A DNA stretch of 29,117 bases from a virus: positions 1-29,117 of the IMG/VR virus record IMGVR_UViG_3300025889_000680, one strand, 5' to 3'. The position numbers and the translations under genes were made by a program. The notes under the pieces were generated by a model. It worked only from the letters and a program-made list of their open reading frames with translations. It was not told the origin of the DNA and searched no databases. Position 1 is the stretch's first letter; the number at the start of each line of letters is the position of its first letter. Below, piece by piece: positions 8,382 through 14,950 of the stretch.

Positions 8382-8639
8382 ATGAAAACGAACTTTAGAA
8401 CATACATGGAACACGTTATCGAAACGTCTTCTTTCCGTAGTCAAAAGCAAGTCGCTGACGCTATTGGCGTACCGACTTCGACGTTCTCTAATTGGCTAAA
8501 CGGACGACACCAACCACCATATAACGCGATAATCGCGTTATCGGTTCTCTTCTATACGAAAGTCGAACTTCGTTCTCTTTGCGTATACAACATGATTAAC
8601 GCCTTATCGATTGACGAAGAGCAAAAGGAGAAAAAATAA
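8382..8639 (+). CDS. Small HTH protein, Cro-like
   Basis: The product is 85 aa. Residues about 20-48 form a helix-turn-helix of the Cro/CI or YdaS type (SQKQVADAIGVPTSTFSNWL, then NGRHQPP). It has a strong AAAGGAG ribosome site and sits in the early operon opposite the leftward regulator. By position it is the Cro counterpart of the regulator at 7346-7729, likely to act at the 7730-7834 region. Its stop overlaps the next start (TAATG). Confidence 0.72.
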   Translation: MKTNFRTYMEHVIETSSFRSQKQVADAIGVPTSTFSNWLNGRHQPPYNAIIALSVLFYTKVELRSLCVYNMINALSIDEEQKEKK

Positions 8640-8998
8640 TGGTTATCGTATTGCCCATAGAACCCAAAGCCACACCACGTCCCAGAGTCGCCGGAAAACG
8701 AGCGTATTATCCGAAGTCCTATGTCGATTGGAAAAGACGCGCGAAAGCTCTTCTTCCATCGCTCAACGTCCCGAAATCGGTACACGTTACATTCATCTTC
8801 CCACGTCCCAAAAGGATGAAAAAAGGCGAACGCATCGAACACGATAAACGGCCGGATTTAGATAATCTTATAAAGAGCGTCTTCGACCTCTTCGATTTCG
8901 ACGATGGAAAGATAACGAACTTCGGAGCGGCGAAGTATTACGCGGCTAGTCACGAAGACGCGAAAATAATCATCGTGTGGAGAGAAGATGTCGTTTAG
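8639..8998 (+). CDS. rusA: RusA-type Holliday junction resolvase
   Basis: The product is 119 aa, the usual length for RusA. It starts with the typical strand and PRPR segment (PIEPKATPRPRV) and carries the acidic catalytic signature KRPDLDNLIKSVFD (residues about 69-82) and DDGKI (about 88-92), followed by the conserved lysine region. RusA cuts four-way DNA junctions as a dimer; in phages it resolves recombination or replication intermediates before packaging. It is coupled to the HTH gene by a TAATG overlap and overlaps the next gene by 11 bp. Confidence 0.88.
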   Translation: MVIVLPIEPKATPRPRVAGKRAYYPKSYVDWKRRAKALLPSLNVPKSVHVTFIFPRPKRMKKGERIEHDKRPDLDNLIKSVFDLFDFDDGKITNFGAAKYYAASHEDAKIIIVWREDVV

Positions 8999-9287
8999 CG
9001 ATTTTCGAACGCAATACACCGACGACAAGGTTCGCCAAATGGTCGAACCTCATGTCGTAGCACATCGAACCGAATCGCATGTCGTAGCCGGCAGAACGCT
9101 TCGATATGATGCTTTCGATATATCTTCGTATCGTGTCGTTATTACTCAATCCGAAGACCAGAGTATTTCGTTCGGTACATGTAATTGTGAAGGTTTCATG
9201 TATCGAACGAAGTGCAAACACATACACTACGCACTAAATAAAATAGGCGAGGTCACCACAACCCCGCCTAACAACACAAAACAGTAA
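8988..9287 (+). CDS. Small SWIM zinc-finger protein
   Basis: The product is 99 aa. The motif C-N-C-E-G-F-M-Y-R-T-K-C-K-H (residues about 65-78) fits the SWIM zinc-finger signature CxCxnCxH. SWIM fingers bind DNA or proteins, including recombination factors in the Shu complex and some SNF2 proteins. No other domain is visible; the N-terminal 60 residues are polar with a repeated HVVA segment. Its place between RusA and the primase suggests a role in DNA metabolism, but that is inference. Confidence 0.7.
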   Translation: MSFSDFRTQYTDDKVRQMVEPHVVAHRTESHVVAGRTLRYDAFDISSYRVVITQSEDQSISFGTCNCEGFMYRTKCKHIHYALNKIGEVTTTPPNNTKQ

Positions 9288-9308
9288 CAAACATTACAAG
9301 GAAACGAA

Positions 9309-10289
9309 ATGAAAATATCAGTATTTCCACACGTCAAAGAACCGACAAATATTCACGAATACGAAGTGACATTCGAACGACTCTTCTTCTTTTTATCAAA
9401 AGAACGAAACAAAGTCAAGAAAGATAATATGGTCGCATGGTCGCCAACCATATTCGAACCGAAACATAGACTCGCAGAAAATTCAACGCTTATGTATTGT
9501 CTCGTATTGGATATAGACCAAAAAGACCGAATCCAAAAGGATTCCAGATTCGCGAACGAGACGAAGACGTCAGGTTACATCGATGGAACGTACGACATGA
9601 TCTTCGCGGAGCTTCGACGACTCGGGATTCGCGCGATTATGCATACATCATTCTCGCACACATCACGACTCAATAAATTTCGATTGATTCTTCCCTTAGA
9701 AACACCGATAGAAGCGAAGAAGGAGACATGGCGACCGATATATAAAGCAGCGTGTCATTGGTTACATTCGAACTTTTGCGATGGACTGACAGACGTTTCG
9801 ACATGCGACACTTCGCGAGCATATTACACAAGCCCGAAAACAGAAGACTTCCGAGCCGACTTTTCGACCGGAATATATATCGATTTCGCGGCTATGGGAG
9901 AAGAGGAAAAGCAACGCGAACAAGCGGAAATCGAACGAAGAAGAGCCGAAATCGAAAACCGACTCGCGATTCGAAGAAGCCACACAGAGAACATCGATGG
10001 AAAGAGACAAGTCACGTTCTCAGACCATAGACGATACATGTATGATTTATTGAAATGGGACAGAGACGCACGACATGCGCTCGCTTCGAAGCTCGGTGCG
10101 AGAATAGTCGGCAATCGTGCGGAGCGGTGGACTTGCCCAGCTTGTCTTCGAAACGATGCGACATATTTTTTCATCGAACCGACAAGCGCGACGAGCTTAT
10201 TTTGTGGACATGTAAATTCGTGTGGAGACAAGTCGAAACCTCGCTACTTTTCGCCGGGTTATATTGCTGAATTCTACGGCTTATTATAG
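9309..10289 (+). CDS. AEP-like primase with C-terminal zinc-binding domain
   Basis: The product is 326 aa. The LVLDIDQ segment (residues about 66-72) supplies a D-x-D metal site, and HTSFSHTSRLNKFRLILPL (about 118-136) matches the conserved His/Arg-Lys-Arg region of phage archaeo-eukaryotic-type primases. A Glu/Arg-rich helix (about 198-225) links to a C-terminal region with CPAC (about 276) and CGHVNSC (about 300-306), likely a zinc ribbon. It is transcribed with the VapE/D5-type helicase gene, the usual partner. A strong ACAAGGAAACG leader precedes the ATG. Confidence 0.72.
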   Translation: MKISVFPHVKEPTNIHEYEVTFERLFFFLSKERNKVKKDNMVAWSPTIFEPKHRLAENSTLMYCLVLDIDQKDRIQKDSRFANETKTSGYIDGTYDMIFAELRRLGIRAIMHTSFSHTSRLNKFRLILPLETPIEAKKETWRPIYKAACHWLHSNFCDGLTDVSTCDTSRAYYTSPKTEDFRADFSTGIYIDFAAMGEEEKQREQAEIERRRAEIENRLAIRRSHTENIDGKRQVTFSDHRRYMYDLLKWDRDARHALASKLGARIVGNRAERWTCPACLRNDATYFFIEPTSATSLFCGHVNSCGDKSKPRYFSPGYIAEFYGLL

Positions 10290-10297
10290 GAGTAAAC

Positions 10298-10981
10298 ATG
10301 AGACTAAGACCGTTCTTTTCATATTATGGTTCTAAATACCGGATTATCGAAAACTACCCCGCCCCGGTTCACGACACAATAATCGAACCGTTCGCCGGGT
10401 CCGCACAATACGCCACAAGGTATCCACATAAAAACGTTCATTTATACGACCTAGACGAAAACATCGTACAAGTTTGGGATTATCTTATACATGTAAAGGA
10501 AACCGAAATAAAGTCGATTTCGTTGGATTTCGAACACGTCGACGATACCGGGTACACATACGAACAAAAAATATTATGTGGTTTTCTTATTTCTTCGGGT
10601 TCAGTACATCCAAGAAAAATACAATCTCCATATTTTCAACAATTCTGGATACAAAGAATCGCGAGTCAAATACAATATATTCGACATTGGAAAATAATAC
10701 ACAGCTCGTACGAAAATATATCCAATCATCTTGGAACGTGGTTTATCGACCCACCATATCAGAACAAAGGATTATACTACCGCAAATCATCAAAAAATAT
10801 CGACTATTCACACCTTGCGATATGGTCTAAGTCAAGAAACGGTTCGATTATCGTATGTGAAAACGACGACGCATCCTGGCTCCCATTTAACAAACTTTGT
10901 ACGGCCAAGGGAATCAAGAACACAAAATATACCGAAGCAATATACACAAACATTCCCGATAGACAGTTAAAACTTTTTTAG
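10298..10981 (+). CDS. DNA adenine N6-methyltransferase, Dam/D12 class
   Basis: The product is 227 aa. It starts with FSYYGSKYRI (residues about 8-17), the class signature that precedes the SAM site, then has EPFAGSA (about 30-36, motif I) and DPPY (about 151-154, motif IV catalytic). The order is that of the D12 (Dam/MboIIA) alpha class. No cognate restriction enzyme is adjacent, so this is an orphan methyltransferase that may protect the phage or mark its DNA. GATC occurs in the window but I cannot tell which site is methylated. Codon use is more AT-rich (more ATA, fewer CGA) than in its neighbours, hinting at separate acquisition. Confidence 0.86.
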   Translation: MRLRPFFSYYGSKYRIIENYPAPVHDTIIEPFAGSAQYATRYPHKNVHLYDLDENIVQVWDYLIHVKETEIKSISLDFEHVDDTGYTYEQKILCGFLISSGSVHPRKIQSPYFQQFWIQRIASQIQYIRHWKIIHSSYENISNHLGTWFIDPPYQNKGLYYRKSSKNIDYSHLAIWSKSRNGSIIVCENDDASWLPFNKLCTAKGIKNTKYTEAIYTNIPDRQLKLF

Positions 10982-10989
10982 GACACACA

Positions 10990-11199
10990 ATGTTAATCGA
11001 ACGAATCACCATAACACGTCCAGACGGAACGATAATCGAACTTCGCAGCGGAGATAACGAAACATTTATGTCGTTATCTTCGCAAGAACGAGAATGGGTA
11101 CATTATCTAGTCAATAGCGACGTAACATGTAAAGACAGAACACTAAACGTCAACGGAACACACTACAAACCACACTACAAAAAGGCAAAACGAAAATGA
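10990..11199 (+). CDS. Unknown small protein, 69 aa
   Basis: Beta-rich N-terminus (RITITRPDGTIIEL) and a basic C-terminus (HYKPHYKKAKRK). No family recognised. It lies 8 bp after the methyltransferase, and its stop overlaps the helicase start (ATGA), so it is part of the operon. Confidence 0.6.
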   Translation: MLIERITITRPDGTIIELRSGDNETFMSLSSQEREWVHYLVNSDVTCKDRTLNVNGTHYKPHYKKAKRK

Positions 11200-12488
11200 G
11201 TAACATTTCACCCTTTCCAAATACCCCACCACACATCGCGAACCTACAAAGATTAGGTATCGATCTTCGACTCAAAAGAACGAACGGCGGCGATGTCGTG
11301 ATTATTCCGAGCTTATACAACATTGTTAAACTTCTTGGTAGTCACCCAGAATACGCGAATCGTCTTGTATATGATGATTTCGCCGAAATGGTCTTCTTTC
11401 GCACAGATAACGGAACGACCGAAGACATCCAAGACCACCACATCGAAGAGATTCGCTTCGACTTCGAAGATCGACTCTTTACGACATTCAAAAGAGAAGA
11501 CATCTTCGCGGCCGCCGAAATCGTAGCCAAGAACAATCGAAGGAATCCTATCGCGGATTATGTCAAGTCGCTAGAATGGGACCGAATCCCACGACTAGAC
11601 AGAATGCTAATCGATTATTTCGGTGTCGAAGATACTCTTTTACACCAGGCATATTCGCGCCGCTTTATGATTTCCATAGTCGCGAGATTATTCGCAACGT
11701 TACGAAATCCGGTAAAAGTCGACACCGTACTTGTCTTGTATGGAAAACAAGGACGACTTAAATCGACCGCGTTATCGGTGATTGCCTTAGAACACGTCTT
11801 CGGAAAACAATACTTCCAGGACACACCGTTCGACATGGCAAATAAAGACGCGCACCTTGTCACACAAGGAAAGCTTCTTGTCGAACTACAAGAACTTGCA
11901 AAACGTTCGAAAGATAAGGAAATAGAGAAGTCTTTTATCTCGTTACAGATTGCTGAATTTAGACCGCCGTATAAACGATGTCGTGTTCGCGTCGCGAGAA
12001 AGTGCGTATTCGCAGCGACGACGAACAAGAATCTTATTCTCACCGACGCAACCGGTTCTCGCCGCTTTTGGCCCGTTATCGTAGGAAAACAACACGAACA
12101 CGACAAAACGTGGAAAATCGACATAGAAGGTCTTCGAAAAAACATCGAACAAATATGGGCAGAAACATACGCCGCCTATAAAGCCGGGGAACAATGGTGG
12201 CTTAGAGACATCGAAGAAGACAAAAGAATCGAAGCGGCCGGCGATTTCACCGATCAACACCCGTTACACCACACAATCGCAGAAGAAGCGAAGAGAATCG
12301 TATCGTCGAAGGGATATGTACAAGTATCGGAGATTATACAAGCACTCTATCGAAATCCGTTGAACTCTTTCGATACAAAGCACCTTGAAAAGAGTACACG
12401 TCAAAACAAAGCGATTATAAGCGATGTCTTAGAAGAAGAAGGCTACAAGTATAATCGAATCGACGGTGTCAGAGGATGGCGAAAATAA
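11196..12488 (+). CDS. VapE/D5-like SF3-type replicative helicase (P-loop ATPase)
   Basis: The product is 430 aa. The Walker A motif GKQGRLKST lies near residues 182-190. A Walker B-like strand (KLLVELQEL) follows near 225. The region ATTNKNLILTDATGSRRFWPV near 272-292 is the hallmark motif of virulence-associated E family ATPases. The N-terminal NPIADYVKSLEWDRIPRLD segment is also typical. These proteins unwind DNA together with an AEP or TOPRIM primase, here encoded at 9309-10289. It is the last gene of the early operon, followed by a strong terminator and an origin-like region, as in replicon modules of satellites and phages. Confidence 0.88.
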   Translation: MSNISPFPNTPPHIANLQRLGIDLRLKRTNGGDVVIIPSLYNIVKLLGSHPEYANRLVYDDFAEMVFFRTDNGTTEDIQDHHIEEIRFDFEDRLFTTFKREDIFAAAEIVAKNNRRNPIADYVKSLEWDRIPRLDRMLIDYFGVEDTLLHQAYSRRFMISIVARLFATLRNPVKVDTVLVLYGKQGRLKSTALSVIALEHVFGKQYFQDTPFDMANKDAHLVTQGKLLVELQELAKRSKDKEIEKSFISLQIAEFRPPYKRCRVRVARKCVFAATTNKNLILTDATGSRRFWPVIVGKQHEHDKTWKIDIEGLRKNIEQIWAETYAAYKAGEQWWLRDIEEDKRIEAAGDFTDQHPLHHTIAEEAKRIVSSKGYVQVSEIIQALYRNPLNSFDTKHLEKSTRQNKAIISDVLEEEGYKYNRIDGVRGWRK

Positions 12489-12510
12489 TCTTCTCTTCGA
12501 TGCGATAGAC

Positions 12511-12543
12511 AAGACCGGCTTCTTTTGGAGTCGGTTTTTTTTT
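12511..12543 (+). terminator. Intrinsic terminator of the early/replication operon
   Basis: A 9-bp stem ACCGGCTTC (12514-12522) / GGAGTCGGT (12527-12535), with two G-U pairs and a TTTT loop, is followed by nine consecutive T (12535-12543). It begins 22 bp after the helicase stop. Confidence 0.88.
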
Positions 12544-12550
12544 GTTCGAA

Positions 12551-12570
12551 CATACCTCGAATACTCGAGA
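12551..12570. repeat. CTCGA...TCGAG palindromic element, copy 1
   Basis: CATACCTCGAATACTCGAGA matches 18766-18785 at 19 of 20 bases. The core is a near-palindrome. It lies just after the early-operon terminator. Confidence 0.65.
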
Positions 12571-12587
12571 AGAATCTTCGTGGTATT

Positions 12588-12834
12588 GGTGGCAAAAATA
12601 CCAGAGAAATACCAGAGAAATACCACTAACTTTTTTTACGATAATATAGGTTCGACATAGATTATCGAAGAATCGTCTTGTATCTTGCCACTAATAATCT
12701 ATAAAAACATACATACAATATGAAATATATACTATAAGTACAAGACTTTTGGTGGCAAGGTGGCAAGACATCGAAAAACACCGGATATAACGAGATTATC
12801 GACGATTCGAAACGTGGCAAGATTGCCACTAATA
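12588..12834. other. Candidate replication origin: GTGGCAA boxes flanking an AT-rich stretch
   Basis: This 295-bp gene-free stretch holds direct GTGGCAA boxes at 12589-12595, 12752-12758, 12760-12766 and 12814-12820. Inverted copies (TTGCCAC) are at 12685-12691 and 12823-12829; the last pair forms a perfect palindrome GTGGCAA-GA-TTGCCAC. Two tandem 11-bp TACCAGAGAAA units lie at 12599-12620, and TTGCCACTAATA occurs twice. Between the boxes, 12692-12746 is almost pure A/T with TA steps, which would melt easily. Its position right after the primase-helicase operon fits an origin with iterons, or a large operator region. Function is inferred. Confidence 0.5.
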
Positions 12835-12838
12835 CCAC

Positions 12839-13201
12839 TTACTTTTTATCTTTTGCTTCTTCGCGTTCGATGTCTCGGAGAGTCGATTCGACCCAACGTT
12901 TCGCCGGATTTCCCCCCCAAAGTAACCAACTACGACTCGCCTTCGATGTCTTGTCTCTTCTCGCTTCTTTTTCGCCCGGAGATTCGCCATGTCGCGCGAA
13001 CCACGCTCGCATTAGAATCATTTGTTCGCGGTCGATACTACCAGAGACCAAACGACGAGCCGTTTTCATTCCCGTCCCGAAGACGATCTTCCCGTTCTCT
13101 TCTTTCATCGCCGCTCTTTGTGGGCCAGGGAAAGAGAGATTATATTCGATTGCGTCGCGCGCTATTGACACAATGTTCGAAGGGACTTTATACTTAGGCA
13201 T
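12839..13201 (-). CDS. Phage protein of the WLLWGG type, function unknown
   Basis: The product is 120 aa from the ATG at 13201, which has a strong AAGGAAGG ribosome site. It begins KVPSNIVSIARDAIEYN and has RRLVSGSIDREQMILMRAWFARHGES, then SRSWLLWGGNPAKRW. This order (K-V-P start, R-M/L-x-x-[YW]-F-x-R-H, W-L-L-W-G-G-[DN]) is one I recognise from small phage proteins and from domains fused to head proteins; no function is established that I know of. It is the only leftward gene in the right two-thirds of the window and is divergent from the packaging genes, 37 bp apart. The overlapping rightward frames here are not coding. Confidence 0.72.
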   Translation of the reverse strand: MPKYKVPSNIVSIARDAIEYNLSFPGPQRAAMKEENGKIVFGTGMKTARRLVSGSIDREQMILMRAWFARHGESPGEKEARRDKTSKASRSWLLWGGNPAKRWVESTLRDIEREEAKDKK

Positions 13202-13238
13202 TACAACACCTTCCTTTTTTATTTTGTACGGATACAGT

Positions 13239-13544
13239 ATGGCACGAAACAAAGCAAGACGCACCTCACAAGAGAACTACGCAATTAAGCAAAAGATAAT
13301 CGAACTAGAATCGCAAGGCATCGAACCAGACCGAGCGGTCGCGGCCGCGTTTCGCATGTACAGAGACGGCGAGCTTATAATCGATATCGCTCCGAATCTC
13401 ACCGACGAACAACAAGAACTCAGACGCGAACAAGCACGTCGAAGAAGAATCGTTTCGAAGCCGGCTTCTTTTCTTGTCGACATCGCGAAGCTCGCCGGGA
13501 TTATGAAGCTACAAAAGGAAATCAAAAAGGATATAAAAAAGTAG
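13239..13544 (+). CDS. Unknown small basic protein upstream of TerS, 101 aa
   Basis: It starts at ATG 13239 (MARNKARRTSQENY). The product is highly charged, with predicted helices (QKIIELESQGIEPDRAVAAAFRMY) and a basic tail ending KKDIKK. No family recognised. An in-frame extension upstream to 12870 would overlap the leftward gene entirely and is rejected. Its place just before terminase suggests a packaging or regulatory accessory role, unproven. Confidence 0.6.
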   Translation: MARNKARRTSQENYAIKQKIIELESQGIEPDRAVAAAFRMYRDGELIIDIAPNLTDEQQELRREQARRRRIVSKPASFLVDIAKLAGIMKLQKEIKKDIKK

Positions 13545-13644
13545 TGTGGTGACAGGATACCCCCCCGGAATGAGCGAACCGCGACTTTTTAGCAAAATTA
13601 AATATTTTTTTCAGAAAAATCAGACTAGAAACCCAAAGGAACAC

Positions 13645-14301
13645 ATGAGAAAGACAAAACTTAACGAACCAAGACGAAAAGCAATCATCGAAGCAATAAA
13701 ACTCGGTGCAACATACGAAATCGCGGCGGAGGCCGCCGGCGTTTCGCGGTCCACTCTTTGGAATTGGCTTCGCAAGGGAGAAGAGGAATCGACAGGGAAC
13801 TTCCGAACATTTTTGGACACCTTCAAAAAAGCAGAAGCGGCCGCCGCGCTCGGAGCATTGAGAACAATCGACGCGGCATGTAGGGACGGTGATTGGAAAG
13901 CAGCCGCGTATCTATTGGAACGACGGCACAATTACAAGCGCGATACACAACACCTTCGAAGCGACCAAATAACACAACCAAAAGAAGAAGAAGTCGTCGC
14001 GACAACACCATTCGAAATAATGAATCGACAAGCGAACGAGCTTCGAATCGCAATAAAGAAAGCGGAATCGGCTGAATCGTGGCAAGCTTATAGCGCATTG
14101 CAACGACAACTTCTTTCCGTTCTTATCCAGATTCGACAAATAAGCTCCGAAGACGATGCAACCTTCGACGACCTCACCGACGAACAGATTCTCGGAGAGA
14201 TTTCGAACATGGTCGCCATATTACCTCCGGTATTGAAACAAAGACTTGTCGACGATATAGCGAGCTTGGAAACATCGAACGTTAAAGTATTCAGAAAATG
14301 A
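13645..14301 (+). CDS. terS: Terminase small subunit
   Basis: The product is 218 aa from the ATG at 13645, with AAAGGA upstream; the longer frame from 13546 has no ribosome site. Residues about 8-45 form a helix-turn-helix (GATYEIAAEAAGVSRSTLWN, then WLRKGEEE), followed by FRTFLDTFKKAEAAAALGAL and GDWKAAAYLLERR. This is the standard order for HTH-type phage small terminases that recognise the packaging site and deliver DNA to TerL. The C-terminal half is helical and acidic, probably for oligomerisation. TerL is encoded two genes downstream, with one small gene between. Confidence 0.83.
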   Translation: MRKTKLNEPRRKAIIEAIKLGATYEIAAEAAGVSRSTLWNWLRKGEEESTGNFRTFLDTFKKAEAAAALGALRTIDAACRDGDWKAAAYLLERRHNYKRDTQHLRSDQITQPKEEEVVATTPFEIMNRQANELRIAIKKAESAESWQAYSALQRQLLSVLIQIRQISSEDDATFDDLTDEQILGEISNMVAILPPVLKQRLVDDIASLETSNVKVFRK

Positions 14302-14315
14302 AAGGGAGAAGAAAC

Positions 14316-14699
14316 ATGGAAATCGGCATTTCGCTTTTAGTCGGTTTAGTTATTGGTATCGGTTCGACGATTATTGGAACGAACATAACCAAACCGAAGA
14401 CACCACTAGTTATCGAAGACAAAACAAGTCAAGAACAACAGGAAATAATCAAACAGCTAACGGACCTTGACGTAATAAAGGAACTTTGCAAACCGGAAAA
14501 CACGACAAAAATCGAAGATCGTCTTCTATGTCGCGAACTGACTTGTCTTGTATATTCCAGAGGAATCGATTCGCAAACAAGCGGGAAATCTTGTGAGGAG
14601 ATTTCGAATCTTTCGAATAGTGTTGTTCTTTTGGAATACTGTAAAACGAAAATGGAGAATAGTACAGAATGTTACGATGTCTTTTGGCGGCGAAAATAA
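14316..14699 (+). CDS. Membrane-anchored Cys-rich protein, function unknown
   Basis: The product is 127 aa from ATG 14316, chosen for its GGGAG ribosome site; the ATG at 14298 overlaps the TerS stop and is the alternative. An N-terminal span (ISLLVGLVIGIGSTIIGTNI) is followed by about 100 polar residues with six Cys (in ELCKP, LLCREL, LTCLV, KSCEE, EYCKT and ECYDV). Six Cys after a signal anchor suggest an exported domain with disulfides. Candidate roles are a spanin-like lysis component or a superinfection-exclusion protein; neither is shown. It is odd to find such a gene between TerS and TerL. Confidence 0.6.
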   Translation: MEIGISLLVGLVIGIGSTIIGTNITKPKTPLVIEDKTSQEQQEIIKQLTDLDVIKELCKPENTTKIEDRLLCRELTCLVYSRGIDSQTSGKSCEEISNLSNSVVLLEYCKTKMENSTECYDVFWRRK

Positions 14700-14743
14700 T
14701 CGCCATCACTATCCCATCACTATCCCATCATTATCACCGTCAC
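14700..14743 (+). repeat. Intergenic CTATCACTATC-type repeat
   Basis: Begins one base after the stop at 14699: CGCCATCACTATCCC, then CATCACTATCCC, ending ATTATCACCGTCAC. It carries C in place of T in the unit (TATCCCATC). Confidence 0.85.
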
Positions 14744-14749
14744 TATAAA

Positions 14750-14766
14750 CATTAGAGCACTCGAGC
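14750..14766. promoter_or_regulatory. GCACTCGAGC element directly upstream of TerL
   Basis: CATTAGAGCACTCGAGC precedes the TerL start by 2 bp. The same element, CATTCGAGCACTCGAGC, precedes the gene at 23383. No normal Shine-Dalgarno sequence is present, so this element may serve in its place or be an operator. The role is unknown. Confidence 0.5.
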
Positions 14767-14768
14767 AA

Positions 14769-14936
14769 ATGAAAAACCTTCCCACACTAGCCCGAAAAAT
14801 CAAGAATCTACAAAAGCGAACGGATAACGACCCGCTTGTATACTTTCGACCGACACTTCCACAAAAGCAATTCATCGAAGATACGTCGAAGCTGAAGATA
14901 TTGCTAGGCGGGGTCGACCGCCGGTTCGATAAATGA
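14769..14936 (+). CDS. terL: Terminase large subunit, N-terminal fragment up to the P-loop
   Basis: The product is 55 aa. PLVYFRPTLPQKQFIEDTSK then LKILLGG is the standard TerL N-terminus that leads into the Walker A loop. The frame then runs into a perfect inverted repeat (14912-14950), reads VDRRFDK and stops at TGA 14934-14936. The stop overlaps the ATG of the second half (ATGA at 14933-14936). The expected continuation NQVGKTW is present 47 nt downstream in another frame. The gene is thus either recoded, truly split in two, or broken by an insertion. Confidence 0.8.
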   Translation: MKNLPTLARKIKNLQKRTDNDPLVYFRPTLPQKQFIEDTSKLKILLGGVDRRFDK

Positions 14937-14950
14937 ACCGGCGGTCGACC
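14912..14950 (+). other. Perfect inverted-repeat insertion inside the TerL Walker A motif (candidate bypass element)
   Basis: The arms GGTCGACCGCCGGTTC (14912-14927) and GAACCGGCGGTCGACC (14935-14950) pair over 16 bp without mismatch, with loop GATAAAT. The hairpin starts at the last base of a Gly codon (GGG 14910-14912) and is followed, after GAAAAC, by a Gly codon (GGA 14957-14959) in the downstream frame. Skipping the 47 nt 14913-14959 gives ILLGG-NQVGKTW, a canonical G-x4-GKT P-loop. The layout (matched take-off and landing codons, hairpin right after take-off, stop in the gap) recalls the T4 gene 60 bypass and mitochondrial byp elements. A mobile insertion is the main alternative. Confidence 0.75.

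Noticed and set aside
12760-13197. Rightward open frames over 12760-13238
   Set aside because: They are shadows of the leftward WLLWGG-type gene, which has a clear ribosome site and a recognisable family pattern.
14298-14315. ATG 14298 as start of the Cys-rich protein
   Set aside because: The GGGAG just before 14316 favours the later start, though the ATGA overlap keeps 14298 possible.
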